From NCBI RefSeq assembly GCF_932276165.1, contig NC_064009.1, positions 8,618,001-8,682,000 of the forward strand: DNA of 64,000 bases. Reading direction: 5' to 3'. Each line of letters begins with the position of its first letter. Position 1 is the stretch's first letter. The notes under the pieces are model-generated. The model saw nothing but the letters and a program-made list of their open reading frames with translations, had not been told where the DNA came from and did not search any database. The position numbers were made by a program, and so were the translations under genes. Below are positions 35,691-46,870 of this stretch, one piece after another. Source of the stretch: Plutella xylostella (lineage: Eukaryota > Arthropoda > Insecta > Lepidoptera > Plutellidae).

Positions 35691-36300
35691 ATGCAATACC
35701 TATGTAGAAATTTAAAACTTGAGTAATACGTAGTAAAAGTTAAGTATTAAGTTAAAGTTTACTTTTATTAATGTATTATCAAGATTTTTGTACATAAAAT
35801 CTTGCAAGCTGTTATAAATATGGTGCACAGAAACCTGTTAATCATATGCGATGGAATAGCTTCTTACTGTCTTCGTTAAAATCCTTACGTTCCCATCCAC
35901 ATTCAGATCTCTGGTTTTTACGGCCTTTGAACCGAAATAGCACCTTTTCCTTATTACACAAACGCACTGCAGTATCTCATACAGCCCTCATCGCCGTATG
36001 TAATACCTGGGTATATCACAACAGTTCTCTATCTACTGAGATTCAATATTGATACATCAAAAGAAATTTTATTAAAATTGATATCTGGTAGGTAGATGTT
36101 TCTTTAAGTATTAAGATCGTAAATTTGTAATCGTATTTATGTATCGAGCTTATTTAAATTTTGAGACCACACCTCCTAATTCCTAGTACCTTGAATTCAA
36201 TAGTTCATTTATTACCGCTAGAAACAGCTCTTTTAAGCGTTGTTTACAAACTTGCAAAATTTTCATATTTTTTAATTTGATACTAATAACCCAAAATTGC

Positions 36301-36408
36301 ACTGTCGTGCAGGAGGCAGCGACCCTCGGCATGAGCTGGCACGAAGTCAAAGGCGTGGCAAAGGACCGGTCAGAGTGGCAATGTACACTTCGAGCCCTAT
36401 GTCCCTGA
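36301..36408 (+). pseudogene. LINE endonuclease-reverse transcriptase, extreme C-terminus
   Basis: The frame reads TVVQEAATLGMSWHEVKGVA, continues with KDRSEWQCTLRALCP and stops at TGA 36406-36408. A CTGATGATGATGA tail follows. The pattern (W-x-x-V-K-x-x-A-x-D-R-x-x-W, then ALC) is typical of the last residues of several insect LINE polyproteins. Only about 35 residues are left, so this is a 5'-truncated dead copy. The clade is not certain. Confidence 0.7.
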
Positions 36409-37669
36409 TTAGGGATCCCTGATGATGATGAATTACCCAAAATATTTCATTGATAGGCAAAAACAGAAAGTGCTACCCTAGTCATCGGGATACCTATCTT
36501 GGTAGATAGAGTGCTACTCAACTTTACTCCATTTTTACAACGGCAAAGGTTCAAACATAACGAAGCAATTATTACCTAGGTAAATTATTTCACCTAGACC
36601 TGAAAGCTATAACTGTTCTGTTAAAATTTACTCATAGGCACTGGCATTAAAGTGCCGTGTCCATACCCTATTAAATACTACTTAAAAGCGACAATTAGGA
36701 ATCGCATAAACGCATTCGTTTTATACAATCAATAAAATTCGCAGATAATTTCTGATTCTTTGACCTGATGGGAACAAATACTCGAAGAAAGGTGTAAGAA
36801 TAATTATAAGAGTGTGAAACAGACTGCAAGATTTAAAAGGCTGGGTAAAAATAATGCCTTAATTTATAAATAAACAAAATATATCATCGTATTTATTTAA
36901 ACACTTAACAAGATCTCAGTAGGTGGCCCGTAAAAAATCGAACCAAATCAAATGAGAATCTCCAATGATCGTTATTCGAATGAACATCGACAATAAATAA
37001 TTGGTACAAATAAATCAGTTCGTAATTACTAATCTTATTGACAGCGAAAAATTGAGTTTGCCTTCGTTTCGTGATCCATATGACTTTCAATAAAGTAACT
37101 TTAGTTAAAGTCTAAGGCGTGAATAAATCTGGTTCAAACGTGCACATTTGTTCTAAAGTCTTGGATATGCTCATAGAACGGAAATAGGTCTACCTCCTAT
37201 TAAGGTAGGACTATAAAGTAGAGTTACAATGTAATCAGTAATCACGCAAAACAGCAAATTGTAAAGTCCAAAAAAATACAATCTGACAAGACAGTCAACA
37301 CAGATAATTTACTTCATTAATTTGAATTCAAACTAATTATCTAAAAAAATACATATTTTTAAAATATATCTTTCGATTTTTAAAGTAATACAGGATGTTG
37401 TGAAGGTGTAACAAATAAGGCTAATTATTTATAATGATAACATTTGTTTGATGTACGGAAGTGACCGAGGGCCAAGGTCTAGGGTCGGGTCAGCGTGTGC
37501 TGAGTAAGGGTTAGGATACATTGACGGTACTAAAAGTAAGGCTCAGTTTCGAATATACTTATAATAAATATATGTATGTAGGTATATTGTTACAATACTT
37601 TTACTTTACAACATACAACCTATATATAAGTATAAGTAGTTGATATGGATAGTTGTATTCCAATCTTAA
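36409..37669. other. anonymous AT-rich DNA
   Basis: No gene recognised. A short ACAGGATGTTGTGAAGGTG near 37391 could be a decayed B-MITE end. Confidence 0.35.
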
Positions 37670-37779
37670 TCCTGACTAATCCAAATCCTGACCCTGAGAA
37701 AGAACATAGGCTACTTTTTATCCCGGGATTCCTACGGGAAAACTTTTTAAGGCGAAGCGAAGCTCGTGGGAACAGCTAG
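37670..37779 (+). mobile_element. internally deleted Helitron-like element
   Basis: It keeps the 5' TCCTGACTAAT (after A) and the 3' part from GAGAAAGAACATAGG to CTAG (before T). The (TCTG)n and central half are lost. Confidence 0.75.
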
Positions 37780-38441
37780 TATATTATAAATCTTAGCAAA
37801 ATGAATAATTAACCAATCATAATAATGCTGAATATAACAACGTGTCAGTTAACCTACGAATCAAATTAGCCGTCAGATCAATGATTACAATATTAGCCTG
37901 GCCATAATTTCGCAGCCCTTAATGCTGTGAGGCGCAAGTGTGCACCCAGCTTTAAGTAATAGTCTGTGAAATCTTAAATCAATTTAAAAACAGTTATTAC
38001 ACGATGCCTTTGGAGATTCACTGGCTTTATTGTTTTTAATGGGCCTCGGACCGGCAAATTGTCCGGACATTATGTAAACTCACAAGTTCTGTAACAGAGT
38101 ATATACTTAAGTAGTATGTATGCAGTTTTGTATGGTTATGGCTTAGTTACTTGTCGTTCCGTAGGTAAGGTAAAGCTGTCAAAAGGGTAACATAAAATAT
38201 TTTATTTTGTGTCTCCTATACTCCTATCTTAAGTTACATAATTTAACCAGCACATTTTATACTAACCATATCAATATAAAATCTTTTTTAACTTCGCATT
38301 TGCAATCGTACTTTTAATACCTCAATATTCTTAACTTGAGGTGTAAGTATAATATTGTGTTTTCATGCGACTCAAGTCAATCTATTTCTAAAACACACAA
38401 GATTTTACACTGCCGTACCCAAGATTTAGGCCGTAGCTTTA
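37780..38441. other. non-repetitive DNA between two Helitron-like copies
   Basis: About 37860-38070 is complex and unlike any repeat family here, with ATCAATGATTAC, GGCCATAATTTCGC and CCTTAATGC. It might be conserved non-coding sequence, but that is not shown by sequence alone. Confidence 0.3.
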
Positions 38442-38489
38442 TCCTAACTATCCTAATCCTAACTAATATTATAAATGCGAAAGTAACTG

Positions 38490-38540
<51 letters not shown>

Positions 38541-38697
38541 TACTCTTTCACGCCAAAACTACTGAACGGATTTAAATGAAATTTGGTATACATACGGTCT
38601 AGACCTAGACCCTGGGAAAGAACATAGGCTACTTTTTATCCCGGAATTCCCACGGGAAAACTTTTTAAGGCGAAGCGAAGCGCGCGGGAACAGCTAG
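38442..38697 (+). mobile_element. Helitron-like element with longest (TCTG)n
   Basis: The 5' end has three TCCTAA-type units. (TCTG)n runs about 38491-38540. It ends CTAG before T, with an A on the 5' side. This copy also has a duplicated TAGACC near 38600. Confidence 0.83.
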
Positions 38698-40741
38698 TGC
38701 TTAAATATATCTAACAGTAGATTAAGCTTGGCACAACTTAAGCATGTAACTTATTAGTTTATTGCGCCGGCCAGTCCATTTGTCTGCCACATAATTCTAA
38801 TGCATAAACCGAATAAGTAAGCGCGTTTGTAATGTATGGACTTGATATTGCACTCTGAATTTTAAGCAATAGTATGGCCACAGGATTTGTGCCAAACAAT
38901 TTGCTTCGGAAATAAAATCCTACATACCTACCTACTTCCCATATTCAATCATAATTATGTATGATATTTATCGCTAAAAGTAAAGTAGTCAGGTAGGTAC
39001 AGTAACAATTTTTCCAAAGATCCCCAAAAGCCTAATTTCACCTGTCAGTCTTAAACGTCTTGAATGGCCAATGATTGGTAATTATGGCAATGCTCCCAAA
39101 ATAAGGGAAACTTAATTATTGTTTCGGAATACGTGATGAGACAACTTTTATAAGGCATAGTGTAGTGACGGGCTAGCGCGACTTGAGTTATTTATGTGAC
39201 TTTCTCACACTGGCGAGTATCAACTCTTACATTTAAGGTTTTATTTTAAATAACAATCAATTGTTTGTTAACAAAGTATTAAACGATAAGCAATATTAAA
39301 AACAATGAAAATCATCATGTCTATCGTCATCGCTCGTCCTCGAGCAAACAGATTCATCAGAAGCAAAAATCTCATCGTACGTAACTCCGCGCGAGCGATG
39401 ATAACGTATAGAACGGTGCCTAAGATAATATGTGAGTGCTATACATATGTTAAATTATTATTGTAACGATTTGGGATTTGTGTTCCTGTTATGTAACAAT
39501 GTGTGTGTGTAATAATAAATAAATAAATATAAATATAGGTGGTTAGAAACACAAAAAAAAATTATTGAGAAGTCTATGACTGAAATTTTTGCTATAAAAA
39601 TACTGCCTACCTGTATAGTTATGTAAATAAATGAATAAAGACATAGATACGCATTATTTAATCAAATTTCATCCACTACTAAACATAGACCTGTGTGAAA
39701 CAACATCAATTACGGTCATATATATACAAATTTGATTCAGTAATCAAAATGAAACGAAAGTAAATGCAATCCACACATCTCAGATACGGCGTTTAATTTC
39801 GCAACTCCGACTTTTATTCTCTATCTGAATCTGTTGATATTCCCATGCCTCAATTGTATCATCAATAATGGCAAATGTAAATATTGAATGTTATGAGTAG
39901 GTACAGAGGCAGAGTTCTGTAGTAATTCTGGCTACTAATGCACGCTTTTATTGGAATCATCGTAGCTTGCAATGTGAAATGTGTATACTGGACAGTTTTT
40001 GAATGACAAAACCGCTGGAAAATTCTACAAAAATGTTCAAGGGAATCCAGATTTTCTGGATGTATAGTACAGTGCTACACACTAATCCAGTGAAAGGAAA
40101 AACAAATGTATGGCAATAATAATGCATATTTTAACGCCTTAAAACAAAGTTCTCAGCTTCATTACTACACTTCACTGTAATAGAACGGTGAAATGCATAA
40201 ACAAATAGCGATTCGTCAGTAGTCTTGCAATAATAAATGTAATAAATAATAATAATATGAACCGGATCACGACTCGTAATGTGGTTCTCATCGTAATCTA
40301 ATAATGCTGTTGTTAAGGGGAAGACTACGAATACACTTGACTACATACTAAAATTCACTACGTAATATCGAAATTCATTTGAAAGTGTACCGCTGATTTT
40401 GAACGAGAGTTCTGTTTTCAAATGGCAATTTTTTATTTGTTCTTGTTGTTTGATGAAATTGGGCCAGGTTAAACTAAAGGTACACCAGTCAAGATTACAG
40501 TAAGATGGGTATGTGACCCGTTTCTTCACAATGTTTTCCTGTACCGTATGAAACCGTAGTATAATAATAATTATTGTACTTTTCAAGTCCTTCATTGTAA
40601 ATAATTCACGGAACATGACGGCTACTTAGATTGTTGATACGGTATTGACACCTGATGACAGTCACACTGTTTCTTTGACTGGGGAACATACACAACGGGC
40701 CACTTTCTGCCTTCAGTGAGAACGAGAGCCTTCCACAAATA
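38698..40741. other. anonymous DNA
   Basis: An AATAATAAATAAATAAATA run at about 39508-39535, after a GTGTGTGTGTAATAA stretch, looks like a retroposon or LINE tail on the plus strand, but the rest of it is not identified. No gene. Confidence 0.35.
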
Positions 40742-41422
40742 TATAATCGTTTGCAATAGAATCCAACAATCATGTAAACAAACCAAATTGTCACGATTAC
40801 TCCGGAATCACATACATTTGACCAGCAATTATGAACATAGTCTGATTTCAACGAACGCACCATTGTTTTCACATTATCTTCAACACGGTTTAACTTGTAT
40901 TTATAAGTTAAATTTGTTAAAACATTTGCAACGTAAAAATTTCGAAATATTTGACAAGCTGTCATCTTAGTTTTTTACTCATCGAACTCTATAAGTCATT
41001 AAAAAGTTAGTGTTGTTCGTAATCTGAAGTTATCTTTTATTTTTAATTTTAATAAATTATTTTAATTTAATATTATAATTATTTTTTTCAAGAGCTTAAT
41101 ATAATTAACCAAAACGAAAAAAGGAAGAGGAAGAAATGAAAAAGCTCGACGGCATTTTAGACACGGCAAGCGATGACACAGTGCATTTATAATTAGGGTC
41201 ACCGGCGACACTTCTGATAGTGATGATGACGAAGACGAAGATTTAAATTTGTTTTAATAAACACTTTTTTATATATAATCAGTTTTATTTTATAGTCTAT
41301 GGCTTATATATTTAATCTAATTAGAACACTATGACATCACTATGGGCATAAACAATACGCTGTCAATGTCAGCCCGCCATATTTGTTTACATGATTGTTG
41401 GATTCTATTGCAAACGATTATA
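40742..41422 (+). mobile_element. DNA transposon remnant with 43-bp terminal inverted repeats
   Basis: The left arm starts TATAATCGTTTGCAATAG (40742-40784) and the right arm is its inverse, ending CTATTGCAAACGATTATA (41380-41422). Near the right side a plus-strand frame ends in an acidic tail and is followed by AATAAA. The two frames at 40716-40970 (+) and 40606-40965 (-) overlap one another across the left arm and show no DDE motif. TA or TATA duplication is possible but cannot be told from the palindromic end. Confidence 0.75.
41188..41259 (+). pseudogene. acidic C-terminal tail, probably of a lost transposase
   Basis: The frame reads IRVTGDTSDSDDDEDEDLNL then F and stop. An overlapping TTTTAATAAACAC polyadenylation-like signal follows. 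Such acidic tails end many insect transposases, but nothing upstream confirms it. Confidence 0.35.
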
Positions 41423-42270
41423 AACGGGAATACAACGCTGTGATATCTAGTAATCCGCAGTCTCCCCTTAACAAGGATGATTCGAATAAGCCCACTGGGC
41501 ACTGATCATGAGTCGGCAAACAGAAGCCGCCAGCCTCCATAAAGCAACCTTCAATTATTATCCGTACTATTAAATAATAATAAAAAATAATATAATTCAG
41601 TTTAGTCAAGTAGACAAATGATTACTTTGTGCGGAATTACCTGGCGCTGTAGAGAAGGATGTAGCAAATGTGTGTTATGTATCGACACTCAGTTAACTTT
41701 CAATTTCAAGTTCTTTACGTAGGTTGTTTTAAAGTCTATTTTTACACGTAGATCTTTTGTGTATCTATAAACTAGTAAATGATTCATCAACTCTTATTTT
41801 ATCTCTCACTTTAAGAATTAAACTGTTTCACAGGGTGTAAAGCCGCACCGGTGAAGATTTCAGTTGTACGTAGGTATATCAAAGAGTACCTACCTACTAG
41901 AGCAACATTTCAGTGTTACTAAAAAAGACATCATGAATCATGTATTTTGAATCGTAGTTTTGAAAAGGATTAAGCGATTCTAATGCGTTTTAAGTTATTA
42001 TAATCTTTGGATGTATTAGACCATTTTACCTATATCGATTAAATGCCCGAAAAGAAAGGAACAACACTAGCCCATTACCGCGGCGCCATCTCTTGTTTTG
42101 CTCTAACGAATCAGAGTTGTGGTCGGCGCAGATTGTGGCACGGTAGCGGCATATCATCTCTGTGCTCACTTTAATCTATAGCAAGCATGTTGTAGAAACG
42201 AAATCTAGGATAAATTACTTGAGAAAATTAACTTTGCCCTGAAAAACAATGCTTTAATTTGTAATGAGGT

Positions 42271-42362
42271 GTTTGGCCGTCGGTGGACGTTGTGCTTTAA
42301 TGACTTGTATAATACGAGTATTATACAAGTCATTAAAGCACAACGTCCACCGACGGCCAAAC
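42271..42362. repeat. 92-bp perfect palindrome
   Basis: Two 45-bp arms, starting GTTTGGCCGTCGGTGGACGT, are exact reverse complements around a 2-bp centre (GA). A diverged copy of the outer motif (GTTTAGCCGGCGGTGGACTA) lies at about 42440-42460. The palindrome may therefore be a fold-back derivative of a MITE whose other arm sits there. It could extrude as a cruciform. Confidence 0.92.
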
Positions 42363-42439
42363 TAAGTAATTGAGCTTAGCTCGCATAGTTGAGCTAGTTT
42401 TTCATACATATGCGGACACCGTAAACTGACGCGCCGAAG

Positions 42440-42475
42440 TTTAGCCGGCGGTGGACTATCAGCTTTACAATGTTT
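42440..42475. mobile_element. diverged arm related to the 42271-42362 palindrome
   Basis: AGTTTAGCCGGCGGTGGACT followed by GCTTTA is an inverted relative of TAAAGC...GTCCACCGACGGCCAAACT in the palindrome's right half. The span 42333-42473 then looks like a MITE of about 140 bp. Confidence 0.6.
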
Positions 42476-42564
42476 TATGCACACAGTGTTCCTAAAGGAG
42501 CTTCCTTGGGTGTCGTACGAGTATCATCTGTTTGGAGGTACGTTCAGCTTATCGCGGAATCTGG

Positions 42565-42672
42565 CAGTCAACTGGCTGACTGACACTAATCTGACTGGCC
42601 AATCCTTTCACCACGGTGACAAACCTTAGTCTTACTCTTTTCTTTATTATTGAGACGATAAGAAGAAGAAAG
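42565..42672 (+). repeat. E-repeat copy
   Basis: CAGTCAACTGGCTGACTGAC, CTGGCCAATCCTTTCACCAC, GGTGACAAACCTTAGTC and GATAAGAAGAAGAAAGC are seen in order. This is the best-preserved E copy, with an AAGAAG-rich end. Confidence 0.6.
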
Positions 42673-43454
42673 CATTAACGAAACCTAGACGCCCAATTAA
42701 TATCTCAACACTTCTTTCTCATCCAGACAGTTAACTGTGATACTGCCGCACTGATTAAAAGAAACGTTCATTGTAAAAATATGACTCCAAATCATTGAAT
42801 ACCAATGACAATGATTTTCAAAATAAATATGTAAATATAAAGAGCGTACTGACATCATAAGTTTATCGATAAGTATCATCGAAATGACCTTTTGTTTGAT
42901 AAATGCGTTCACCTATACGAGGTCAAGTTACATCGGATACAAAAAATCGATAAAACAATATACGATATCGATCAGGAGGCGTTCTACATACCGCCCTAGA
43001 CGAATAAATATTTAATTAAAATAATAAAACCAATTCGGTTTAATGTTATCATAGTTTAATGCTTTTAATTGTTTAGTTACGGTCAATGTGGTTTCGTCCG
43101 CGCAGAAAGCTAATAAAGGATAAAATAATGATGTCTTGTCTTCTTCAGCCATCCGTGAAGATAAACCAATTATTGAAATGAAATATTCGTCATGTATTTT
43201 TTCAAAAAATATCATTACTCATTATATAAACAGAAATCAAATTAATAGACTAAAAATACAAATAAGGAGGGTACCTATGATTGCATCCTTCCATAAAACG
43301 GACTATTTCTCTATCAAGGAAATAATGTTATACCTACAACGTTTACATAATTAAAAATATGATACCGTTTTCCAAATCGGACCACGCTACAAACCACGCC
43401 TAACATCCGGTCAATAAAAAAAGTGTTCGCAAGACTCATAAAGAAACAGGCGTA
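42673..43454. other. anonymous AT-rich DNA
   Basis: Small frames on both strands (42697-42912, 43012-43215, 43136-43354) have no motif. Nothing else is recognised. Confidence 0.35.
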
Positions 43455-43530
43455 CGTATTGACCCATTATTACTGGAGGTCGCGGGTTCGACTCCGGCTA
43501 GTTGTGGGCGTGTATTAATTACCAGCGAAC
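43455..43530 (+). mobile_element. SINE head fragment
   Basis: A B-box-like GCGGGTTCGACTCCGGC at about 43483-43499 lies in tRNA-like sequence. The head is incomplete. Confidence 0.45.
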
Positions 43531-43597
43531 CACCCCCCCGACATGGGAACTCTGGCAGCTAGTGAAGTGTGTGCTAGGCAGTAATACAGCTACTTGT

Positions 43598-43740
43598 ATC
43601 ATCATCACAGCCCATCACGTTCTTATTGCTGGGGCACAGGTCTCCTTCCAATTAAGGAAGGGTCTAGGCCTAGTCCAATACGTGGGGCCCTGTGCGGGTT
43701 AGTGGGCCTCAAAACAAGCATGCTTGTGCTGATAGTTATG
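43598..43740 (+). mobile_element. dispersed retroposon copy (family of 8885-9095)
   Basis: ATCATCATCACAGCCCATCA, TGCTGGGGCACAGGTCTCC, GTGCGGGTTAGTGG and ACAAGCATGCTTGTGCTG are present. It is shorter than 31679-31915. Confidence 0.7.
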
Positions 43741-43812
43741 ATGCTAGTAATACAGCTATAAATGTAGCTATAATTCTTCTACTACGTCTTTCGTGATAAC
43801 ACAAGATCCTTA

Positions 43813-43896
43813 TAGGGTGTTGCAAAAAGGGTATAGGTACTAAAAAACCCTAGCTGGGTTTGTCAAAATATAGGTCACTATTTTGATTGTGGTATA
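43813..43896 (+). mobile_element. B-family MITE fragment
   Basis: It starts TAGGGTGTTGCAAAAAGGGT after TA. It stops where the fold-back element begins at 43899, and no matching right half is found beyond 44880. Confidence 0.6.
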
Positions 43897-43898
43897 TA

Positions 43899-44878
43899 CA
43901 TGGTTATTGGTAAGTAGACCTGATCCTTTCAGGAGGTGATAGAGGACAACATTTCCAGTCGATTGAGCCCTATAATGCATGATCCGGAACTTAACCATTT
44001 CTAAGATATTTAATTTTTTAGCTTTTTTTAATTTTTTCCAAAATTTTATGTTTAAAACCGAAAATAAAAATGACTAGCCATATTTCAATAACGTTTTTGG
44101 TTGTTTTGCAGAAGTAACGCCTTAATAAACTAATTAAAATAATCAAATCTGCATTATTTGACTTAAATTAGACACAAAACCAAAAAATAGTAAAACATTT
44201 TTAAAAAATATTCAGAACGTAAAAACAAATAAGTTAAATTAATAAAGAATGTCATATTAAAATTTTTTGTGCACTTTAATTAAAAACATGGTTAACTTAT
44301 AAGCTTTCAAATAAAATATTTCAATATCAAATCGATTTAGGTATCACCAGGATATGGCAAAAACAACCAGAGAAAGCGGAAAAAACTCAATAAGGGATTC
44401 CATAGCAAAGTCAACAGGACTGAAAACAATCACACTTTTTACCTTTAAATTAGGCTAAACTTGTTCGTTTTTCTATTGAATTTTGTCCGCCTGTGCTGAT
44501 TGTTTTGGCCATATCTTGGTGATACCTTAATCGATTTGATATTGAAATATCTTATTTGAAAGCTTATAAGTTGACCATGTTTTTTAGCTAAAGTGCAAAA
44601 AAATTGTCATATAATATTCTTTTTTAATTTAACTTATTTGTTTTTACGTTCTGAATATTTTTTAAAAATGTTTCACTTAAAGTAAAAAGTAAAAGTAACG
44701 GTTACGTAAGTAACCGTTACTTTTAAGTAAAATTTTGGCAAAAAAATTAAAAAAACTTAAATATTAAATATCTTAGAAAAGGTTAAGTTTCGGATAATGC
44801 ATTATAGGGTTCAATCGTCTGGAAATGCTTTTACCAATCACCTCCTGAAAGGATCAGGTCTACTTACCGATAACCCTG
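43899..44878. mobile_element. 980-bp fold-back element with arms of about 400-500 bp
   Basis: The left end CATGGTTATTGGTAAGTAGA and the right end, reversed CAGGGTTATCGGTAAGTAGA, begin long inverted arms (about 43899-44400 and 44480-44878) with TA or TATA duplication. Shared blocks include GACCTGATCCTTTCAGGAGG, CCTATAATGCAT, AAATATTCAGAACGTAAAAA and ATTTCAATATCAAATCGATT. The arms differ in the middle: the left holds about 130 bp lacking at the right, and the right holds a short palindrome, AAAAGTAACGGTTACG plus complement. There is no coding content. Confidence 0.88.
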
Positions 44879-46780
44879 TATACCGATGTATCTTCTTACT
44901 TTTACTTTGTAGGTATTCGATTTCAAAACTGTTGGCAATAGTGAAGGCGAAAGTCGTTATACTGTTAGCAATAGTTTTACTTCTAAGCCCGAACTATCTC
45001 TCGTGAAGGAATGGTGCGTTGAAAATTGAGTTGTTGCGTTAAATGCGTTTTATTTTATATTTTCATTTTAGTGTCGTGAGATTTAAAGCATTTTCCAAAG
45101 CCATCTTTAGTCAACTCATACCCTACACCTATAAAATGATTGTGTATGTAAGCTATAAAACATGACCAATGTAATAAAACTCTTATTTGTATTATTATTT
45201 ACGACTTTTAATAGTTTTAATACGTATTCCAGAGAACTAAACTTTCCAAGACAATATTTAACTTTATTTTCTCTTTATAAATTCTCATATAAACGTAGGT
45301 ATTTTTTGCTATTGTTTTCAATTTCAGCTGTTGGAAAATCGAGATTTATTGCTTTAATTTACACAGGAGCTCTGGCCTAGCTGAAAAATGGGGGTTGCTC
45401 AAAGGTAAAGTACGTAAGTAAGTAGGATAGCAGTTTTGCCCCCTCCTAGAATAAAATTATAATACTGATGTACCTATTTGAAATCAAAGATCTACTTCCG
45501 TGTCTATTAAAATAGTTTTTTTTTTTAAATATTGGAACGCAATAAAACCAAACCCTTTCGCCTGTATTGACACAACAGCACTAATTCCCATAAAAAATGT
45601 CCCGTAACAACAACACGCAATCTACAATAAAAGTATGTTTGCCGAACAATCGCTTAGCTCTATGAAGCACTTGAGATTAATTTCTGGAATTGAAGCGCTT
45701 AGTCCAATTCCGTCGAGCGCTTGATTTCTTAAAGCGCTCGTTGAGTACCCTTCAGCTGCATAAGCAAACAATTAAGTACGTTTCCCGGGTCAATAGTCAG
45801 TTTTGGCTTTTGTCCGGGACTAAAGAAGCGGTGGAGGCGCTAAATTCTAGTACTTCTAGACTAGCGCCCGCGGCACCTTCTGTTATCAACATCGATACAC
45901 ACGTTTAATGTGCGTTCCTCCATTGACAGCGCCAAATCGCGATATACTGACGTTTATCTGCAAAGATAAAACACCCGTGAGGCGGTAGCTGCATTTATAA
46001 AATAAAGTTTCAAAAACGTATGAAATTGAGATTATCAATCGGCGCTTTTATGTCGGACTGTAGCTATGACCATATTATTTACACATATAATAATATCCAA
46101 AATTCTTCGGACATCTTCGCATCATAAATTCGGTACGACAAACGCGTGGGCACTCGTTGTTATCTTAGAAAGCAGATAGGAATGCGAGGTGTAATACCGG
46201 AATTCGTATATGCCTGAATAAACACCCAAATTACACTTGGGTTCATGTTTTGTTTGTGTCCACTGTTGACTTTATTGTGGATTAGTGGCGGCGAGGCTCG
46301 GTGGCGAATTGTAGAGACTAATATTGTTGTTGTTTGAAGAGCTATGTGTAGGATGGTGAAGTCTCCGACGATGAGTACGATTGCGTTTTTTTTTGCGCTG
46401 GTAATTAAACGCGTGACACGCATTTATGCTTATTGCTTATCTCTTTTATTGCATTGCAACGAAATACTACTACGCGGGAACAAATGCCAACGGGTTAAAA
46501 TTTTAATAATTATAAGCATTTTCTTTACCTATTTTATCATTTGTAAGTCAACTCTACAGCCTTAACGCTAGCCTTGACAATACTTCACCACAACATTCAG
46601 AAAACAATGCATGTAACCTCTTTTCCGTTTAAACACCGCACCTTACGTGAACTTTCGAATACCTAAATATTTCACATAATAACCACCCGAGGCAGTAACA
46701 GTACATCTAGGTGTCTAGCTACGGGTATTATCGCACTTTCGTCGAATGATCCCGAGTTATTGTTCGAGCATGTTGGTGGA
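44879..46780. other. anonymous DNA
   Basis: No gene. Two AT-rich frames (45162-45380, 44797-45006) give hydrophobic peptides without a clear signal or family. An inverted pair of GATA sites, TTATCTGCAAAGATAA, sits at 45954-45969 in non-repetitive sequence. Confidence 0.35.
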
Positions 46781-46870
46781 TAAAAATGTAGACAATGGAC
46801 TAGATGAGAGCGCGCACCGCCGCCGGCCGCGGGCCGGGCGCAGGCCGGGAGACTGGAAGCTGAAAACATA
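46781..46870. other. GC-rich islet
   Basis: A short, strongly GC-rich stretch (CGCCGCCGGCCGCGGGCCGG) stands out from AT-rich flanks. A 65-codon minus-strand frame crosses it, with no motif. It could be a first exon, a regulatory element or a composition outlier. Confidence 0.35.

Noticed and set aside
31011..38815. Shared GCATAAACCGA in two non-repeat stretches as a regulatory link
   Set aside because: An 11-base match between two places in 64 kb is expected by chance.
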